DNA of 64,000 bases from Argopecten irradians (Eukaryota; Mollusca; Bivalvia; Pectinida; Pectinidae): positions 21,662,362 to 21,726,361 of the forward strand of contig NC_091142.1 in NCBI RefSeq assembly GCF_041381155.1, in the 5' to 3' direction. This document shows positions 33,625-46,828 of this stretch, piece by piece. Every line of letters starts with the position of its first letter. The stretch's first letter is position 1. The position numbers were made by a program, and so were the translations under genes. Below the pieces are notes generated by a model that searched no databases, had not been told where the DNA came from, and worked only from the letters and a program-made list of their open reading frames with translations.

Positions 33625-33963
33625 CATCCTCGATATATTCCAAGGGTTACTGTCATTGTTTCATTGTCGTTATATCCATCCCCTGGTGTACTTTATATTA
33701 AAACTGAAGCTCTGTGTGCAATCACAGAAGAAAAAAGTAGCTTGGCTCTTTGATGTACATCACAAGAATTGAATAACAGTACACTGTGGTTGACTGTAGC
33801 TTTGAAGTTGGGCGTTGCTCTCTCCGTAATCTTCAAATGGATTCTCTGCAGGACTGTGATTGGCCAGTTCTTTTTTCACCTTAACTGCATTAAGTTTTGC
33901 TATGAAATATTCCAGAGCTGGATATAACAACAGTGATAACAACCACTGGAGTATCGATGATGA
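33625..33963. mobile_element. Fold-back transposon (Mutator-like MITE), diverged copy
   Basis: It starts CATCCTCGATATATTCCA and ends TGGAGTATCGATGATG, with interior matches to 19654-19975 (TTTGATGTACATCA, CACTGTGGT, GATTGGCCAGTT). It lies upstream of the CARD exon of copy 2. The 9-bp duplication is no longer clear. Confidence 0.65.
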
Positions 33964-34136
33964 TATATAAATTTTTAATGTAGATACCTCTGATATCCTA
34001 GATTTAATTAATGGTCACAAGAGTAGAAATACAGTAACTAGCACATTTACTATGTACATTTTAGCTACAATGTATAAGAAACTTACCATTTGATAACTTA
34101 CGTTAAAACATAGTTGTGATAACATCTATCATTGTC

Positions 34137-36128
34137 TCTGTACTTTATCTCCTGGATTATGGGACCATTACCTGTAACTGTCCTATATGTTACCTGTACT
34201 TTATCTCCTGGATTATCGGACCATTACCTGTAACTGTCCTATATGTTACCTGTACTTTATCTCCTGGATTATCGGACCATTACCTGTAACTGTCCTATAT
34301 GTTACCTGTACTTTATCTCCTGGATTATGGGACCATTACCTGTAACTGTCCTATATGTTACCTGTACTTTATCTCCTGGATTATCGGACCATTACCTGTA
34401 ACTGTCCTATATGTTACCTGTACTTTATCTCCTGGATTATGGGACCATTACCTGTAACTGTCCTATATGTTACCTGTACTTTATCTCCTGGATTATGGGA
34501 CCATTACCTGTAACTGTCCTATATGTTACCTGTACTTTATCTCCTGGATTATGGGACCATTACCTGTAACTGTCCTATATGTTACCTGTACTTTATCTCC
34601 TGGATTATGGGACCATTACCTGTAACTGTCCTATATGTTACCTGTACTGTTTATCTCCTGGATTATGGGACCATTACCTGTAACTGTCCTATATGTTACC
34701 TGTACTTTATCCTCCTGTATTATGATTATCGGACCATTACCTGTAACTGTCCTATATGTTACCTGTACTTTATCTCCTGGATTATTTATACTCCTGGATA
34801 TGGTACTTTATCTCCATTTACCTGTAACTGTCCTATATGTTACCTGTACTTTATCTCCTGGATTATGGGACCATTACCTGTAACTGTCCTATATGTTACC
34901 TGTACTTTATCTCCTGGATTATGGGACCATTACCTGTAACTGTCCTATATGTTACCTGTACTTTATCTCCTGGATTATGGGACCATTACCTGTAACTGTC
35001 CTATATGTTACCTGTACTTTATCTCCTGGATTATGGGACCATTACCTGTAACTGTCCTATATGTTACCTGTACTTTATCTCCTGGATTATGGGACCATTA
35101 CCTGTAACTGTCCTATATGTTACCTGTACTTTATCTCCTGGATTATGGGACCATTACCTGTAACTGTCCTATATGTTACCTGTACTTTATCTCCTGGATT
35201 ATGGGACCATTACCTGTAACTGTCCTATATGTTACCTGTACTTTATCTCCTGGATTATGGGACCATTACCTGTAACTGTCCTATATGTTACCTGTACTTT
35301 ATCTCCTGGATTATGGGACCATTACCTGTAACTGTCCTATATGTTACCTGTACTTTATCTCCTGGATTATGGGACCATTACCTGTAACTGTCCTATATGT
35401 TACCTGTACTTTATCTCCTGGATTATGGGACCATTACCTGTAACTGTCCTATATGTTACCTGTACTTTATCTCCTGGATTATGGGACCATTACCTGTAAC
35501 TGTCCTATATGTTCCTGTACTTTATCTCCTGATTATGGGACCATTACCTGTAACTGTCCTATATGTTACCTGTACTTTATCTCCTGGATTATGGGACCAT
35601 TACCTGTAACTGTCCTATATGTTACCTGTACTTTATCTCCTGGATTATGGGACCATTACCTGTAACTGTCCTATATGTTACCTGTACTTTATCTCCTGGA
35701 TTATGGGACCATTACCTGTAACTGTCCTATATGTTACCTGTACTTTATCTCCTGGATTATGGGACCATTACCTGTAACTGTCCTATATGTTACCTGTACT
35801 TTATCTCCTGGATTATGGGACCATTACCTGTAACTGTCCTATATGTTACCTGTACTTTATCTCCTGGATTATGGGACCATTACCTGTAACTGTCCTATAT
35901 GTTACCTGTACTTTATCTCCTGGATTATGGGACCATTACCTGTAACTGTCCTATATGTTACCTGTACTTTATCTCCTGGATTATGGGACCATTACCTGTA
36001 ACTGTCCTATATGTTACCTGTACTTTTATCTCCTGGATTATGGGACCATTACCTGTAACTGTCCTATATGTTACCTGTACTTTATCTCCTGGATTATGGG
36101 ACCATTACCTGTAACTGTCCTATATGTA
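34137..36128. repeat. 56-bp minisatellite, about 35 copies
   Basis: Unit TATCTCCTGGATTATGGGAC + CATTACCTGTAACTGTCCTA + TATGTTACCTGTACTT. Most units differ only by GGG/CGG and there are a few indels. Because 56 is not a multiple of 3, one strand gives repetitive frames in rotation; these are not genes. Confidence 0.95.
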
Positions 36129-36318
36129 AAACACAATTAAAACAATTTAACCGTACAAACTCTGTTCACCCATTTTTGCGTCTTTATTATATATTTGCCA
36201 TCTGATGCTGATATACTGTAGGCTATATTGGGTCATACATCTGTTGTATGTGTGTGCATGAGGGTGTGTTAGTGTGTACAGTGTGTGGGTGGGTGTGAGA
36301 TGGTATGTGAGTGATGGT

Positions 36319-36366
36319 ATGTATGTATGTATGTATGTATGTATGTATGTATGTATGTATGTATGT
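36319..36366. repeat. (TATG)n microsatellite
   Basis: About twelve TATG units, the expanded counterpart of 27804-27823. Confidence 0.85.
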
Positions 36367-36370
36367 TAAT

Positions 36371-36690
36371 GAATAGATAGTATTATGTATGATCATTTGG
36401 TTTCACATAGTTTGTTAATTTTAATGTCCTGTTGTTTCTCAAAAATTCCAGTAGCTTTCAAGTGTGCATGCAAGAAGAACGTGCCTTTATTATCAGTTGC
36501 TTTATGGTTCAGAGGAAAGCTTTAGATAGTACCTGATGTGAGAAAAACCTACTTCAGTGAAGTCACAAAAGCCAAATACAGTAGATGTTTTGAAAAACTG
36601 TGAAAGGAACATGGCATGGCAGTTACGTGACCCGCTGATTCTTAATTCTTACTGGAATCTTTGGATATCCAGGGTCATCTATGGTAAAAT
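36371..36690 (-). pseudogene. Indel-riddled copy of the death-domain exon
   Basis: Text such as TTATTATCAGTTGCTTTATG, CTACTTCAGTGAAGTC, AAAGGAACATGGCATG and GGATATCCAGGGTCATCTAT matches 27854-28185 in order, but with many short deletions and insertions, so no frame survives. There is no matching CARD exon in this copy. It is more likely unpolished sequence than a third gene. Confidence 0.65.
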
Positions 36691-37212
36691 ATATGAGATT
36701 CTCATGAACATGTTGACAATAATAAATAAACTCATGACAAGAGATTCCAGAGGGATCTTGGCACCCCCATAACTAATGATCTACATCTAAACAACGGAAA
36801 GAGGGTCATGCTTTTAAACTTTTACTACATACTATGTGTATATTAGGATGATGTAAACGATATTTGGTATCAATTTTGTAACTGGTTAAAAGGAAATTAT
36901 AGTCTATGTACATTGGCCAAATTATTAAAGCCGGTGTTAACAGTGTGTTTTTGGGGTCTGAGGGTGTGAAAAATATATTGTAATTTAGAGTAGATGAGCT
37001 TTACAATGTGTTTTGATTTTTTGCTGCCCGAAAGCGCCAGATTTTGGTGTTTGGGGGGTCCGGGGCCTCCCCCATATCAAGAAAAATATTATCCTGATTA
37101 AGAATAGCTTAAAGTTTAGTTTATGACTTCAGTGAATTGCTGAGCGCCAAAGGCTTTAGATAGTTATGGGGTTCGATTGTGAAAATGTTTTAGAAGGGCT
37201 TTTCGATGAAGA

Positions 37213-38395
37213 GATTCCAGTACAAGAGATTCCAGAGGGATCTTGGCACCCACCATAACTGATCTACATCTAACAACGGAAAGAGGGATCTTTTTCTCTG
37301 CTTTTCAAACTTTTACTACATACTACGATATGAATGAAATTTGAGAAAGATCCTTTTAGTACTTTCTAGTACTTTCTGAAATATATAGCGGTAACAAACT
37401 TTAACTATCAAAATTCAAGATGGTGGCCTGTCGGTCATAAAATGCAATATGCACAACTAGATCCCTAGGGGAACCTGTGCATGAAATAAGAGACAAATCC
37501 CTTCAGGACTCTCTGGGAAATATCGGTAACAGACTTCAATTGTCAAAATCCCAGATGGCGCCCTGTCGGCCAGCTTGTTCATCGATCGGTTCCTAAATAC
37601 AATATGCACAACTAGACTCCTAGTGGAACATGCACATGAAATTTAAGACAAATCCCTTGACTACTTTCTGAGAACTAGCGGCAACAAACTTCAATTGTCA
37701 AAATCCAAGATGGCGTCCTGTCGGCCATCTTGTTCACCGATCGGTCCCAAAATGCAATATTCACAATTAGACCCCTAGGGGAACCTGCACATGAAATTTG
37801 ATACAAATCCCTTTAGTACTCTCTGGGAAATAACAGTAACAAACTTCAATTTTCAGAATCCAAGATGGTGCCCTGTCGGCCATCTTGTTCACCGATCGGT
37901 CCCAAAATGTAATATGCACAACTAGGGACGTAGGAAAACCTGCACATGAAATTAGAGACAAATCCCTGGACTACTCTGAGAAATAGCGGCAACAACTTCA
38001 ATTGTCAAAATCCCAGATGGCGCCCTGTCGGCCATCTTGGACACCGATCGGTCTCAAAATGCAATATGCACAACTAGACTCCTAGTGGAACCTGCACATG
38101 AAATTTCAGACAAATCCCTTGACTACTTTCTGAGAAATAGCGGTAACAAACTTCAATTGTCAAAATCCCAGATGGCGTCCTGTCGGCCATCTTGTTCACC
38201 GATCAGTCCCAAAATGCCATATGCACAACTAGACTCTAGGGGAACCTTCATGTGAAATTTGAGAAAGATTCCTTCAGTTCTTTCTGAGAAATAGCGGTAA
38301 CAAGAATTGATAACGGACGGAAGGACGGACGGATGACGGACCATGCACGGACGAAAGGCGATTTGAATAACCTACCACCTGATGATGGTGGGCTA
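37213..38395. repeat. GATGGTGGGCTA-family repeat, copy B
   Basis: Near-identical to 28250-29735 but lacking the 461-bp internal tandem duplication found there. Confidence 0.8.
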
Positions 38396-38936
38396 AAAAT
38401 CTATGTTTAATTCACATAAAAAAATAATATAAAATAACTTGTTTTGCCTTATTAGGAGTTCATTCCACATACATATAGGGCATAGTGCCATGGAATCTTT
38501 TCGGAACACAATTAATTATTTTTAATATTTTCATCTCGAAGTTAAATAAGAAGCTCTAACTATGAAAGTAATGAAGAAAAGTAGATTCATCCTCTCCTGT
38601 TTTTTACATATAAAAACACCATTCGTCAGCGATGTTGCATCTTTAATATGAAATATGAAATGTTAAAAAACAAATTTGATAATTTTGAGTCGAAAAAGCT
38701 ACATATGTATAACCTTAACGTTAATACTACTCAAAATCATTTTCAAAAACATTTTTTGGGATGAAATTAATTATTTTCAATATTTGTATCTTGAAGTAAA
38801 ATAAGATGTTCAAACCTTTCAATGGTGGTAATGGTGTAAAGTAAGTAACTTTTGTAACTGAAGAAAATTACTGATTCGCCTGATCTTGTTTTTGACTAGA
38901 GAAAAATAGCATTCGTCGGCGTTGGAGCATCTTTAA
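38396..38936. mobile_element. Two adjacent MITE fragments, copy B, uninterrupted
   Basis: Equivalent of 29736-31200 without the 0.93-kb insertion; it gives the empty site CTCCTGTTTTTTACATAT. Confidence 0.7.
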
Positions 38937-39934
38937 TGAATGTCCTAATTGTACCATACAAGATTATCACTGTGTCAAGCGGCAAACGCCATAGTTAACA
39001 TAGAAAAGACAGAATCTTTCATTTTTTTGATGTTACCGTGCTCATATTGAACCATTGATACAGAGTTTCATAGTGTTATAATTTGTGTCAGGAAACTTAT
39101 TTTTTTGTTTTTAGAAACGTAATGCCCCGCAATTAACCTATTTCTGTAAGATAAAAAAAATAATAAACAAATGGAACCCTTTTTCATGTCTCTCCGGACA
39201 GAGGGGTGGGCCAAGTAATTGTAGGAAACCAATAGCAAAGCAGTGGGAAAATTTCAATTTTAGGATTTTTGTTACATTCCCTGACTGAAGGTTGGATATA
39301 ACAGAAAACAAATTTTTTTTTTAGATATTAACATTAAATGTTTTCCACATTAGTACTAAGTATAAGGTTTAAAATCTCCTCAGTTAAAAAGAAACTAAAC
39401 CAATTTTGTGTAAAATGGTAGTGTCTGATCCTGCTGTGACGAATAGAATGAACAGACGTGAACGACTAGGAGAAATTTTCAAAGATCAAGAGACCTTGTT
39501 TGATTCTATCCAAGTCCTTTATCTAAAACTAAAACAAATATTTTTATATTCATTGCATGGATTTGCTACCCTTCCAAGTTGGACTGTAGAAATGTATGAA
39601 ACCGAGCAAATTAGAAATACATGTTATATGTATGTGCTACTCCCCATGAAGAATATTTTTTAATATTCCTGTCAATGTGTCAAATGTTATTCCTCATCTG
39701 TCAAAGATGAGCAACATCATGTGACTTCTTATCTATTTATTTATCAAATACTGTAACCATGAACCATATCACGACCGAGAGAAGAGGCCCATGAAGACTT
39801 AACGGTTATCAGAGTCATGATACAATACTGTAATAAAGAGTGTCAACACATATAAAGTGCTTCCATCACAACTATGGGTTGAGAAAACTAGCTGTTCCTA
39901 GCTCTAGATCTCAGTGTATGTTACAGTGGTGATC

Positions 39935-42900
39935 ATGATCAGTTACTGGTAAAGATATACTGTATATTACAGTGGTTCAGTTACTGGTAAAGCTATGATG
40001 TATATTACAGTGGTTTAGTTACTGGTAAAGCTATAGTGTATATTGCAGTGGTTTAGTGAGTTACTGGTAAAGCTATAGTGTATATTGCAGTGGTTTAGTT
40101 ACTGGTAAAGCTATGATGTATATTACAGTAGTTTAGTTACTGGTAAAGCTATGATGTATATTACAACGGTTTAGTTACCGGTAAAGTTATACTGTATATT
40201 ACAGTGTTTCAGTTACTGGTAAAGTTATACTGTATATTACAGTGTTTTAGTTACTGGTAAAGTTATGATGTATATTACAGTGGTTCAGTTACTGGTAAAT
40301 CTATACTGTATATTACAGTGGTTGGATGATGTATATTACAGTGGTTTTTATGTGTTACAGTGGTTTAGTTATTGGGTAAAGCTATGACTGGTTTATATAT
40401 ACAGCTGTAGTCTAGTTACAGTGGGTTTAGTTATGGTTAAAAGCTATGATTTATATCATAGTGGTTGAGTTGATGGTACAGCTATGTATGTTTTATTCAT
40501 CTTTTTTAGTTATGGTAAAGCTATGATGTATATAGTACAGTGGTTTAGTTACTGGTAAAGCTATGTTGTATATTACCGTGGTTTAGTTACTGGTTGTTAA
40601 GATATGATGTATTTACAAGTTTTTGGTCAAAGCTATACTATGTATATGGTAAACAGTGTATTTAGTTACTGGTTAAAGCTATGGATGCTATATTTACAGT
40701 GGTTTAGTTACTGGTAAATACTATGATGTTTATTACAGTGATTCGTTACTGGTAAAGATAGTGTATATTTCATTGGAAAGTGATTTATGATCAGTTTACT
40801 GGGCAAGCTATGATTGCTATATTACAGTGATTTAGTTACATGGTAAAGCTATGATGTATATTACAGTGGGGTTTAGTTTCTGGTAAAGCTATGATGTATA
40901 TTACAGTGGTTTAGTTTACATGGTAAAGCTGTCTATGATGTATATTACAGTGGTTTAGTTACTGTTAAAGCTATGATGTATAGCTACTGGTAAAGGTGAT
41001 AGTTACAGGTGGTTAGTTACTGGTAAAGCTATGAAGTATATTAACACAAGTAGTTTAGTTACTGGTAAAGCTATGATGTATTATACTGTGTTTTAAGTTA
41101 CGAGTGAAGTATGATCGTATATTACAGTAGTTTACTTACTGGTAAAGCTATGATGTATACTTACAGTGGTTTAGTTACTGGTAATAACTATGATGTAATA
41201 TTTACAGTGATTTAGTTACTGGTAAAGCTATGATGTATATTGAACATGTGGTTTAGATTATTGGTATTAAAGATTTAGTTACTGGGAAGCTATGATGTAT
41301 AGTTACAGTGGTTTAGTTTACTGGTAAAGCTATTGATGTGTATATTTCTGTAGTTTTAGTTACCGGTAAAGATTTGATATATATTACAGTGGTTTAGTTA
41401 CTGGTAATGATATGTTGTATATTACAGTGTTTTTAGTTACTGGTAAAGCTATGATGTATATTACAGTGGTTTTGTTACTGGTTATGATGTATAGTTATGG
41501 GTAAAGCTATGACTGTATATTACAGTTGGTTTAGTTACTGGTAAAGCTATGAATGTATATTACAGTGTGTTTAGTTACTGGTAAAAGCTATTGATGAAAA
41601 ATAACAGTAGTTTAGTTACTGGTAAAGGTATGATTTTATATTACATGTTTAGTTTAGTTTGGGGTAACACTTAAAATCTATGTAGTTATGTAAAAGATAT
41701 ATTACAAGTGGTTTAGTTACTGGTAAAGCTATGTATATTGTATACTGGTAAACAGTGAAGTAAATTACAGTTTTAAGTTACTTGGTAAAGCTATGAAATG
41801 TATATAGTTTACTTGTAAAGGCTATGAAGTATATTACAGTATTAGTTACTGGTAAAGCTATGATGTATATTACCGTGGTATTAGTTTATTGGTAAAGCTA
41901 TGATGTATATTACAGTGGTTTAGTTACTGGTAAAGCTATGAATGTATATTACAGCTGGTTTAGTTACTGTGTAAAGCTATGTGTATATTAATTGTTTTAG
42001 TCTAATGTAAATATATGTATATACAGCAGTTGTTTAGTTACTGGTAAAGCTATGATGTATATTACAGTGTTCAGTTACTGGTAAAGCTATGGTGTATATA
42101 TTAAGTGGTTTAATTTACTGGTAAAGCTATGATGTAAAAAACACATTGGTTTAAGTTTACTGTAGCTATGATGGTATATAACAATGGTTTATTTACTGTA
42201 TATTACAAGTGGTTTAGTTACTGGTAAAGCTGATGATGGTTATATTTACAGTGGTTTAGTTACATTGATATTTAGTTACTGTAAAGCTATGATGTATATT
42301 ACAGTGTATTTAGTTACAGGTAAAGCTATGATGTATAATTACAGTGTTCAGTTACTGGTAAAAGCTATGAGTGTATAATGGTAAAGCAGTGTATTTACAG
42401 TAGTTACTGGTAAAGCTATGTTGTATATTACTTAGTGGTTTTCGTTACTGCGGTAAAGCTATGATGTTAGTTACTTATTACAGCTCATGATGCTATATTA
42501 CAGTAGTTACTGGTAAAGCTATATGTATATTACAGTGTTTTTAGTTACTGGTAAAGCTATGATGGTATATTTACAGTGTTTTAGTTACTGTAAAGCTATG
42601 ATGTATATACCAGTCAGTTTACTTACTGGGTAAAGCTTATGATGTATATTACAGTGGTTTAGTTACTGGTAATTAAAGCTATGATGTATATTACATTGAT
42701 TTAAGCTTTCCCGGTAACGCTATGATGTATATTACAGTGGTTACTCATGATCAGTTACTGGCAAAGCTCATATGATGTATATTACAAAAAAACAGTGTTT
42801 TGATTCGTTACTGGTAAAGCTATGATGTATATTACAGTGGGTTTTAGTTACTGGTAAAGCTATGATATGTATATTACAGTAGTTTAGTTACTTGCTAAAG

Positions 42901-43625
42901 CTGATGATGTATATTACAGTGTTTTTTAGGTTACTGGTAAAGCTATGATGTATATTACAGTTAGTTTATTTAGTTACTGGTAAAGCTATGATGTGGTATA
43001 TTACAGTGGTTTAGTTACTGGGTTAAAACTTTGATGTATAGTTAACTGTTATTGAGTAAGCTATGATGTATATTACAGTGGGTTTAGTTACTGGTATAAA
43101 GCTATTGTGTATATTACAGTGGTTTAGATACTGGTAAAAGCTATGATATATATTTACAGTGGTTTAGTTACTGGTAAAGCTATGATGTATATATACAGGG
43201 TTTAGTTACTGGTAAAGCTAGATTGTTTTATTACAGTGGTTTCAGTTACTGGTAAAGCTATGATGTATATATTACAGTGGTGATTTTAGTTACTGGTAAA
43301 GACTATAATTGTTATATTACAGTAGTTTAGTTACTGGTAAAGCTATGATGTATATGTACAGTGGTTTAGTTGTCTGGTAAAGCCTATGATGTTTACTACA
43401 GTGTTTTTAGTTACTGCTAAAGCAATATGTATTATTACAATGTTTATTACAGTGTGTATATCAGTTACTGGTAAAAGCATATGATGTATATTACAGTGGT
43501 TTAGTTAGCTATGATGTATAAAGTGCTATGGAGTGTATATATACAACTGGTTTAGTTACTGGTAAAGCTATGATGTATATCTACAGTGGTTTAGTTACTG
43601 GTAAAGCTATGATTTAATATTTTCT
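39935..43625. repeat. 38-bp minisatellite, about 90 copies, mostly noisy (copy B)
   Basis: The first ten or so units (to about 40330) are clean as in copy A. From there to 43625 almost every unit carries insertions, deletions or doubled bases around AGTTACTGGTAAAGCTATGA and TATATTACAGTGG. Confidence 0.85.
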
Positions 43626-43899
43626 GGGGCGAATAGAGATAAAAAAATGAAACTTTTGGTAAATGTTGATTTGAGTTAACATATAAAACTACCAAATGTA
43701 TTTGAAGTTTTAGTAATGTAAATAATCTTGGTTATGAGTGTATATACTTCTCATCAACTGGATATATTCCTAATTGATTACTGTCATTTGTTTTCACCGA
43801 AAGGTTGTCGTTATAGCCATCCCCTGGTGTACTTTATATTAAAACATGAAGCTCTGTATGTGTGCAATCACAGATGTATAAAAAAGTAGCTTGAATTAA

Positions 43900-45060
43900 C
43901 ATACATTGATGTAATCATCATGTCTCTGTACTTTATCTCCTGAAGATTGAATAACACGAGTACACTGGAATTATTATACTGTGTACCTTAGAAGTTGGGG
44001 TTTAAGTCTGTAACTGCCTCCTGTAATCTTCAAAGGGATTCTCTGCCAGGACTGACCATTACCTGTCAGTTACCTTACTTTCACCTTACCTGTAACTGTC
44101 CTATATGTTACCTGTTTTGCTCCTGGATTATCTGGAACCATTACCTGTCTGTCCTATATGTAGACCTGGATATAATCAACTTTGAACAACAAACCACCTG
44201 TACTTTAGTATGGATTGGGACCTGTAACTGATATCTTCCACTTGATATATGGGACCATTACCTGAACTGTCCTATATGTATGTTAATATTGTAACTGTCC
44301 AATATTACCTGTACATTATCTCCTGGATTTATGTAGATTATGGACCATTACCTGTAACTGTTAATAACCTGAACTTTATCTCCTGGATTATGAGTAATGA
44401 ATAAGTAAACTACTTTATCTCCTGGATTATGGGAACATTACCTGTAGAACTGTCCTCTAATATGTTACATGTACTTTATTCTGGTTTATGGGACCATTAC
44501 CTGTATTAATCTCCTTATTATGGGACCATTACCTGTAACTGTATATAAGTTACCCTTATTTATTCCTGGAGCGAAGATAAGTTATAATAAGTACGTTTAG
44601 TGTACCAAAAATGTAAACTGTCAATTTAACTGACATATCTCCTGTTATGGGGACTTTACCTGTAACTCTATATCTCCTGGACTTATTGGACCATTAACCT
44701 GTCCATATTTACCTGTAATCTCCTGGATATCCCTTAAACTTCCTGTAACTGTAATTTGATCTCCTGGATTATCATGATACCTAATTATGTCCTATATGTT
44801 ACCTGTACTTTACATCTCCTGGATTATGGGACCATTACCTGTAACTGTTTGCCTATATGTTACCTGTACTTTATCTCCTGGATTATGGGACCATTACCTT
44901 GTACCTGTACCATAAATGTCTCCTATACCTGTACTTTATCTCCTGGATTATCGTACCATTACCTGTAACTGTCCTATATGTTACCTGTACTTTATCTCCT
45001 GGATTATCGGACCATTACCTGTGTTACCTGTCCTACATGTTCCCTTTTACTGTCTTATAT
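43900..45060. repeat. 56-bp minisatellite, noisy (copy B)
   Basis: Recognisable TATCTCCTGGATTATGGGAC and CATTACCTGTAACTGTCC units separated by irregular gaps and interleaved with pieces of the fold-back element found at 33625-33963. Confidence 0.75.
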
Positions 45061-45102
45061 GTGACTCTAATATAAGACAGTCACTTATAAGACAGTAAAA
45101 GG
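45043..45102. repeat. 24-bp inverted repeat at the edge of the noisy region
   Basis: CCTTTTACTGTCTTATATGT and the arm ending ACAGTAAAAGG at 45079-45102 are reverse complements with one mismatch over 24 bases and an 11-base loop, exactly where copy B ends and clean unique sequence begins. Confidence 0.75.
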
Positions 45103-46089
45103 TTAGCATATGGAGAATTACACAATACAGGGTGAGTATATCTCCGGGCATAATCCCAAAAATAATTATATTGAACACACAACACACAACCATACCGGAA
45201 TATTCCATTATTTTTTACTCCAAATTACGAAAAAAAATCCCACACAATAATTATGATGATAATTTAATCCTCTATTGCTGCGGAATTAAACACATCCACA
45301 GAATTTTTTTGTATATATCCCAGATTGAGGTTTTCCTCCTTATTATGAATTCACGATTTAACACTTATCTACAGCATTAACATCTCCAATTTCCACTTTC
45401 TGCAACCTTGTTGTTTTTGTACACCACTTTTGATTTTAAATTTCCAAATCATCTACAATGTATTTTTACACTTATTTTGGTGTTTTTCAACAATATTTCA
45501 AAAATTCGCATTAAATCCCATTGGCTTGTTGAATGATAATTGCACATAGTATAAATAAATCCAAAATTGTCCCTAGGGAAGTCGAAATTTTTAAATCCTC
45601 TGAATTCAAAGTTCTGGGGCACCGACTGTTTCGAACTGGCCTGAAAAATCACTGCTATATGCGCTCATTTTAGCAAGACGCATTTCAATCAAACGCCTAA
45701 ATTGCAAGTCTAGTTTCATATGTCATTTCTTTTCCACATCAAACATTGGAAAGACATGTCCTTTTAGTAGTAAAAGTCATTAAAGCTACCCTAATATAAT
45801 CGATTTAATTGAGAAGTAATATCCCTCCATCACTGTTTGCGGACATGGTGAAAATGAATTTTAAGATAGTTGTCCACCCCAAAGCATGCTTTATGCATTC
45901 CGTTCATGAATTATATTCATCGCATATAACACAGGCAAAGGTAATTCTATGTTGCCATTGTCTATATCGAATTTGTCATGGTTGAATTGCACATTGGTAG
46001 AATTATCAGAGCTCATAAACAAAGGCAAACAACTGGTTTATATTAGAAATAAAAGTGTAATTTATTAGCACAAAGACTTGCTATGTTTT

Positions 46090-46212
46090 AAGTTAGAGAT
46101 AAGCCTCAGCATTTACAATATGTGGGAGAGAGAACAGATCTCAGCCTTGGTGGGCCTCGATACAGTTTTCTCTCTCCACATATCATACAGTTTTTCGGCT
46201 TATCTCCATAAC
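46090..46212. mobile_element. Fold-back element (MITE)
   Basis: GAGATAAGCC ... ATATGTGGGAGAGAGAA at the left is inverted as TTCTCTCTCCACATAT ... GGCTTATCTC at the right, around a centre reading GATCTCAGCCTTGGTGGGCC. Non-coding. Confidence 0.6.
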
Positions 46213-46828
46213 TGACATATAAATAACGAGAAGATTGCTGTATGGTTTTTTTTCTCAGTTTATTTGTTTGGTATGGTTGCTATATCTGTGCTATTTCAAT
46301 ATCATTTAGGACATTTTAGTTGATACAATGTGCATGTACAATTTATAATCATCATCATTTATATAGTATGTCGTAATGGAAAAAATATCGCTTTCCGACT
46401 GACTTTTTTGAATTGGAAAAACCAATCAAAATGATATATCTTTTCCGCTGCAAAGTAGCTACTGATCAACGTTAATGATCACTAGGTCGCGAAAAACCAT
46501 CAACTGGTCATTTATCTGAAAATATTACTTTGGGATATGAAATTCATTATATGACAAGTTTCTACGCCTCTTAAGTTTTGCAAGAAGGTCTTTAACGATT
46601 TATATTGCAGTATACAAGGTCTTGTGTACATGTAAAAATGTATGTGGTACAATTTCTTTCACTTCCTGGTTGCACATCTATCCACCAAAACTTAAAGATT
46701 TTAAAGTTATATATAAATGGTGTTGTAAATCATTGATTTATATGAGTCAGAAACATTAGTTAGATAGAAATGTCATATAAATCAGGAATAACCGTTGATA
46801 TTATGCACAAAAAGGGAGATAAACAAAC

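Larger units (their letters stand above)
27684..36128. repeat. Segmental duplication, copy A (8.4 kb)
   Basis: This holds (in order) the death-domain exon of adaptor copy 2, a GGTCCC repeat block, two MITE fragments, an 85-codon frame, 38-bp repeats, the CARD exon and the 56-bp minisatellite. All parts except the CARD exon recur in the same order at 36129-45060. The junction at 36128 fuses the minisatellite to sequence matching 27684, the signature of a head-to-tail duplication. Confidence 0.75.
36129..45060. repeat. Segmental duplication, copy B, partly low-quality sequence
   Basis: Collinear with copy A. 37213-40330 matches 28250-32583 at about 99 % apart from whole insertions. 36129-37212 and 40331-45060 match only through constant one- to ten-base indels and shuffled pieces, and 36841-37200 contains an extra stretch with a second fragment of the death-domain region. 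The CARD exon is missing. Confidence 0.75.

Noticed and set aside
34523-36140. Open frames repeating YLLDYGTITCNCPICYLYF
   Set aside because: They are the 56-bp minisatellite read in rotating frames; the same text appears in all three frames, with no start context or splice support.
36371-36690. A third functional CARD-death-domain gene
   Set aside because: No frame survives, there is no CARD exon, and the indel pattern matches the surrounding low-quality sequence.
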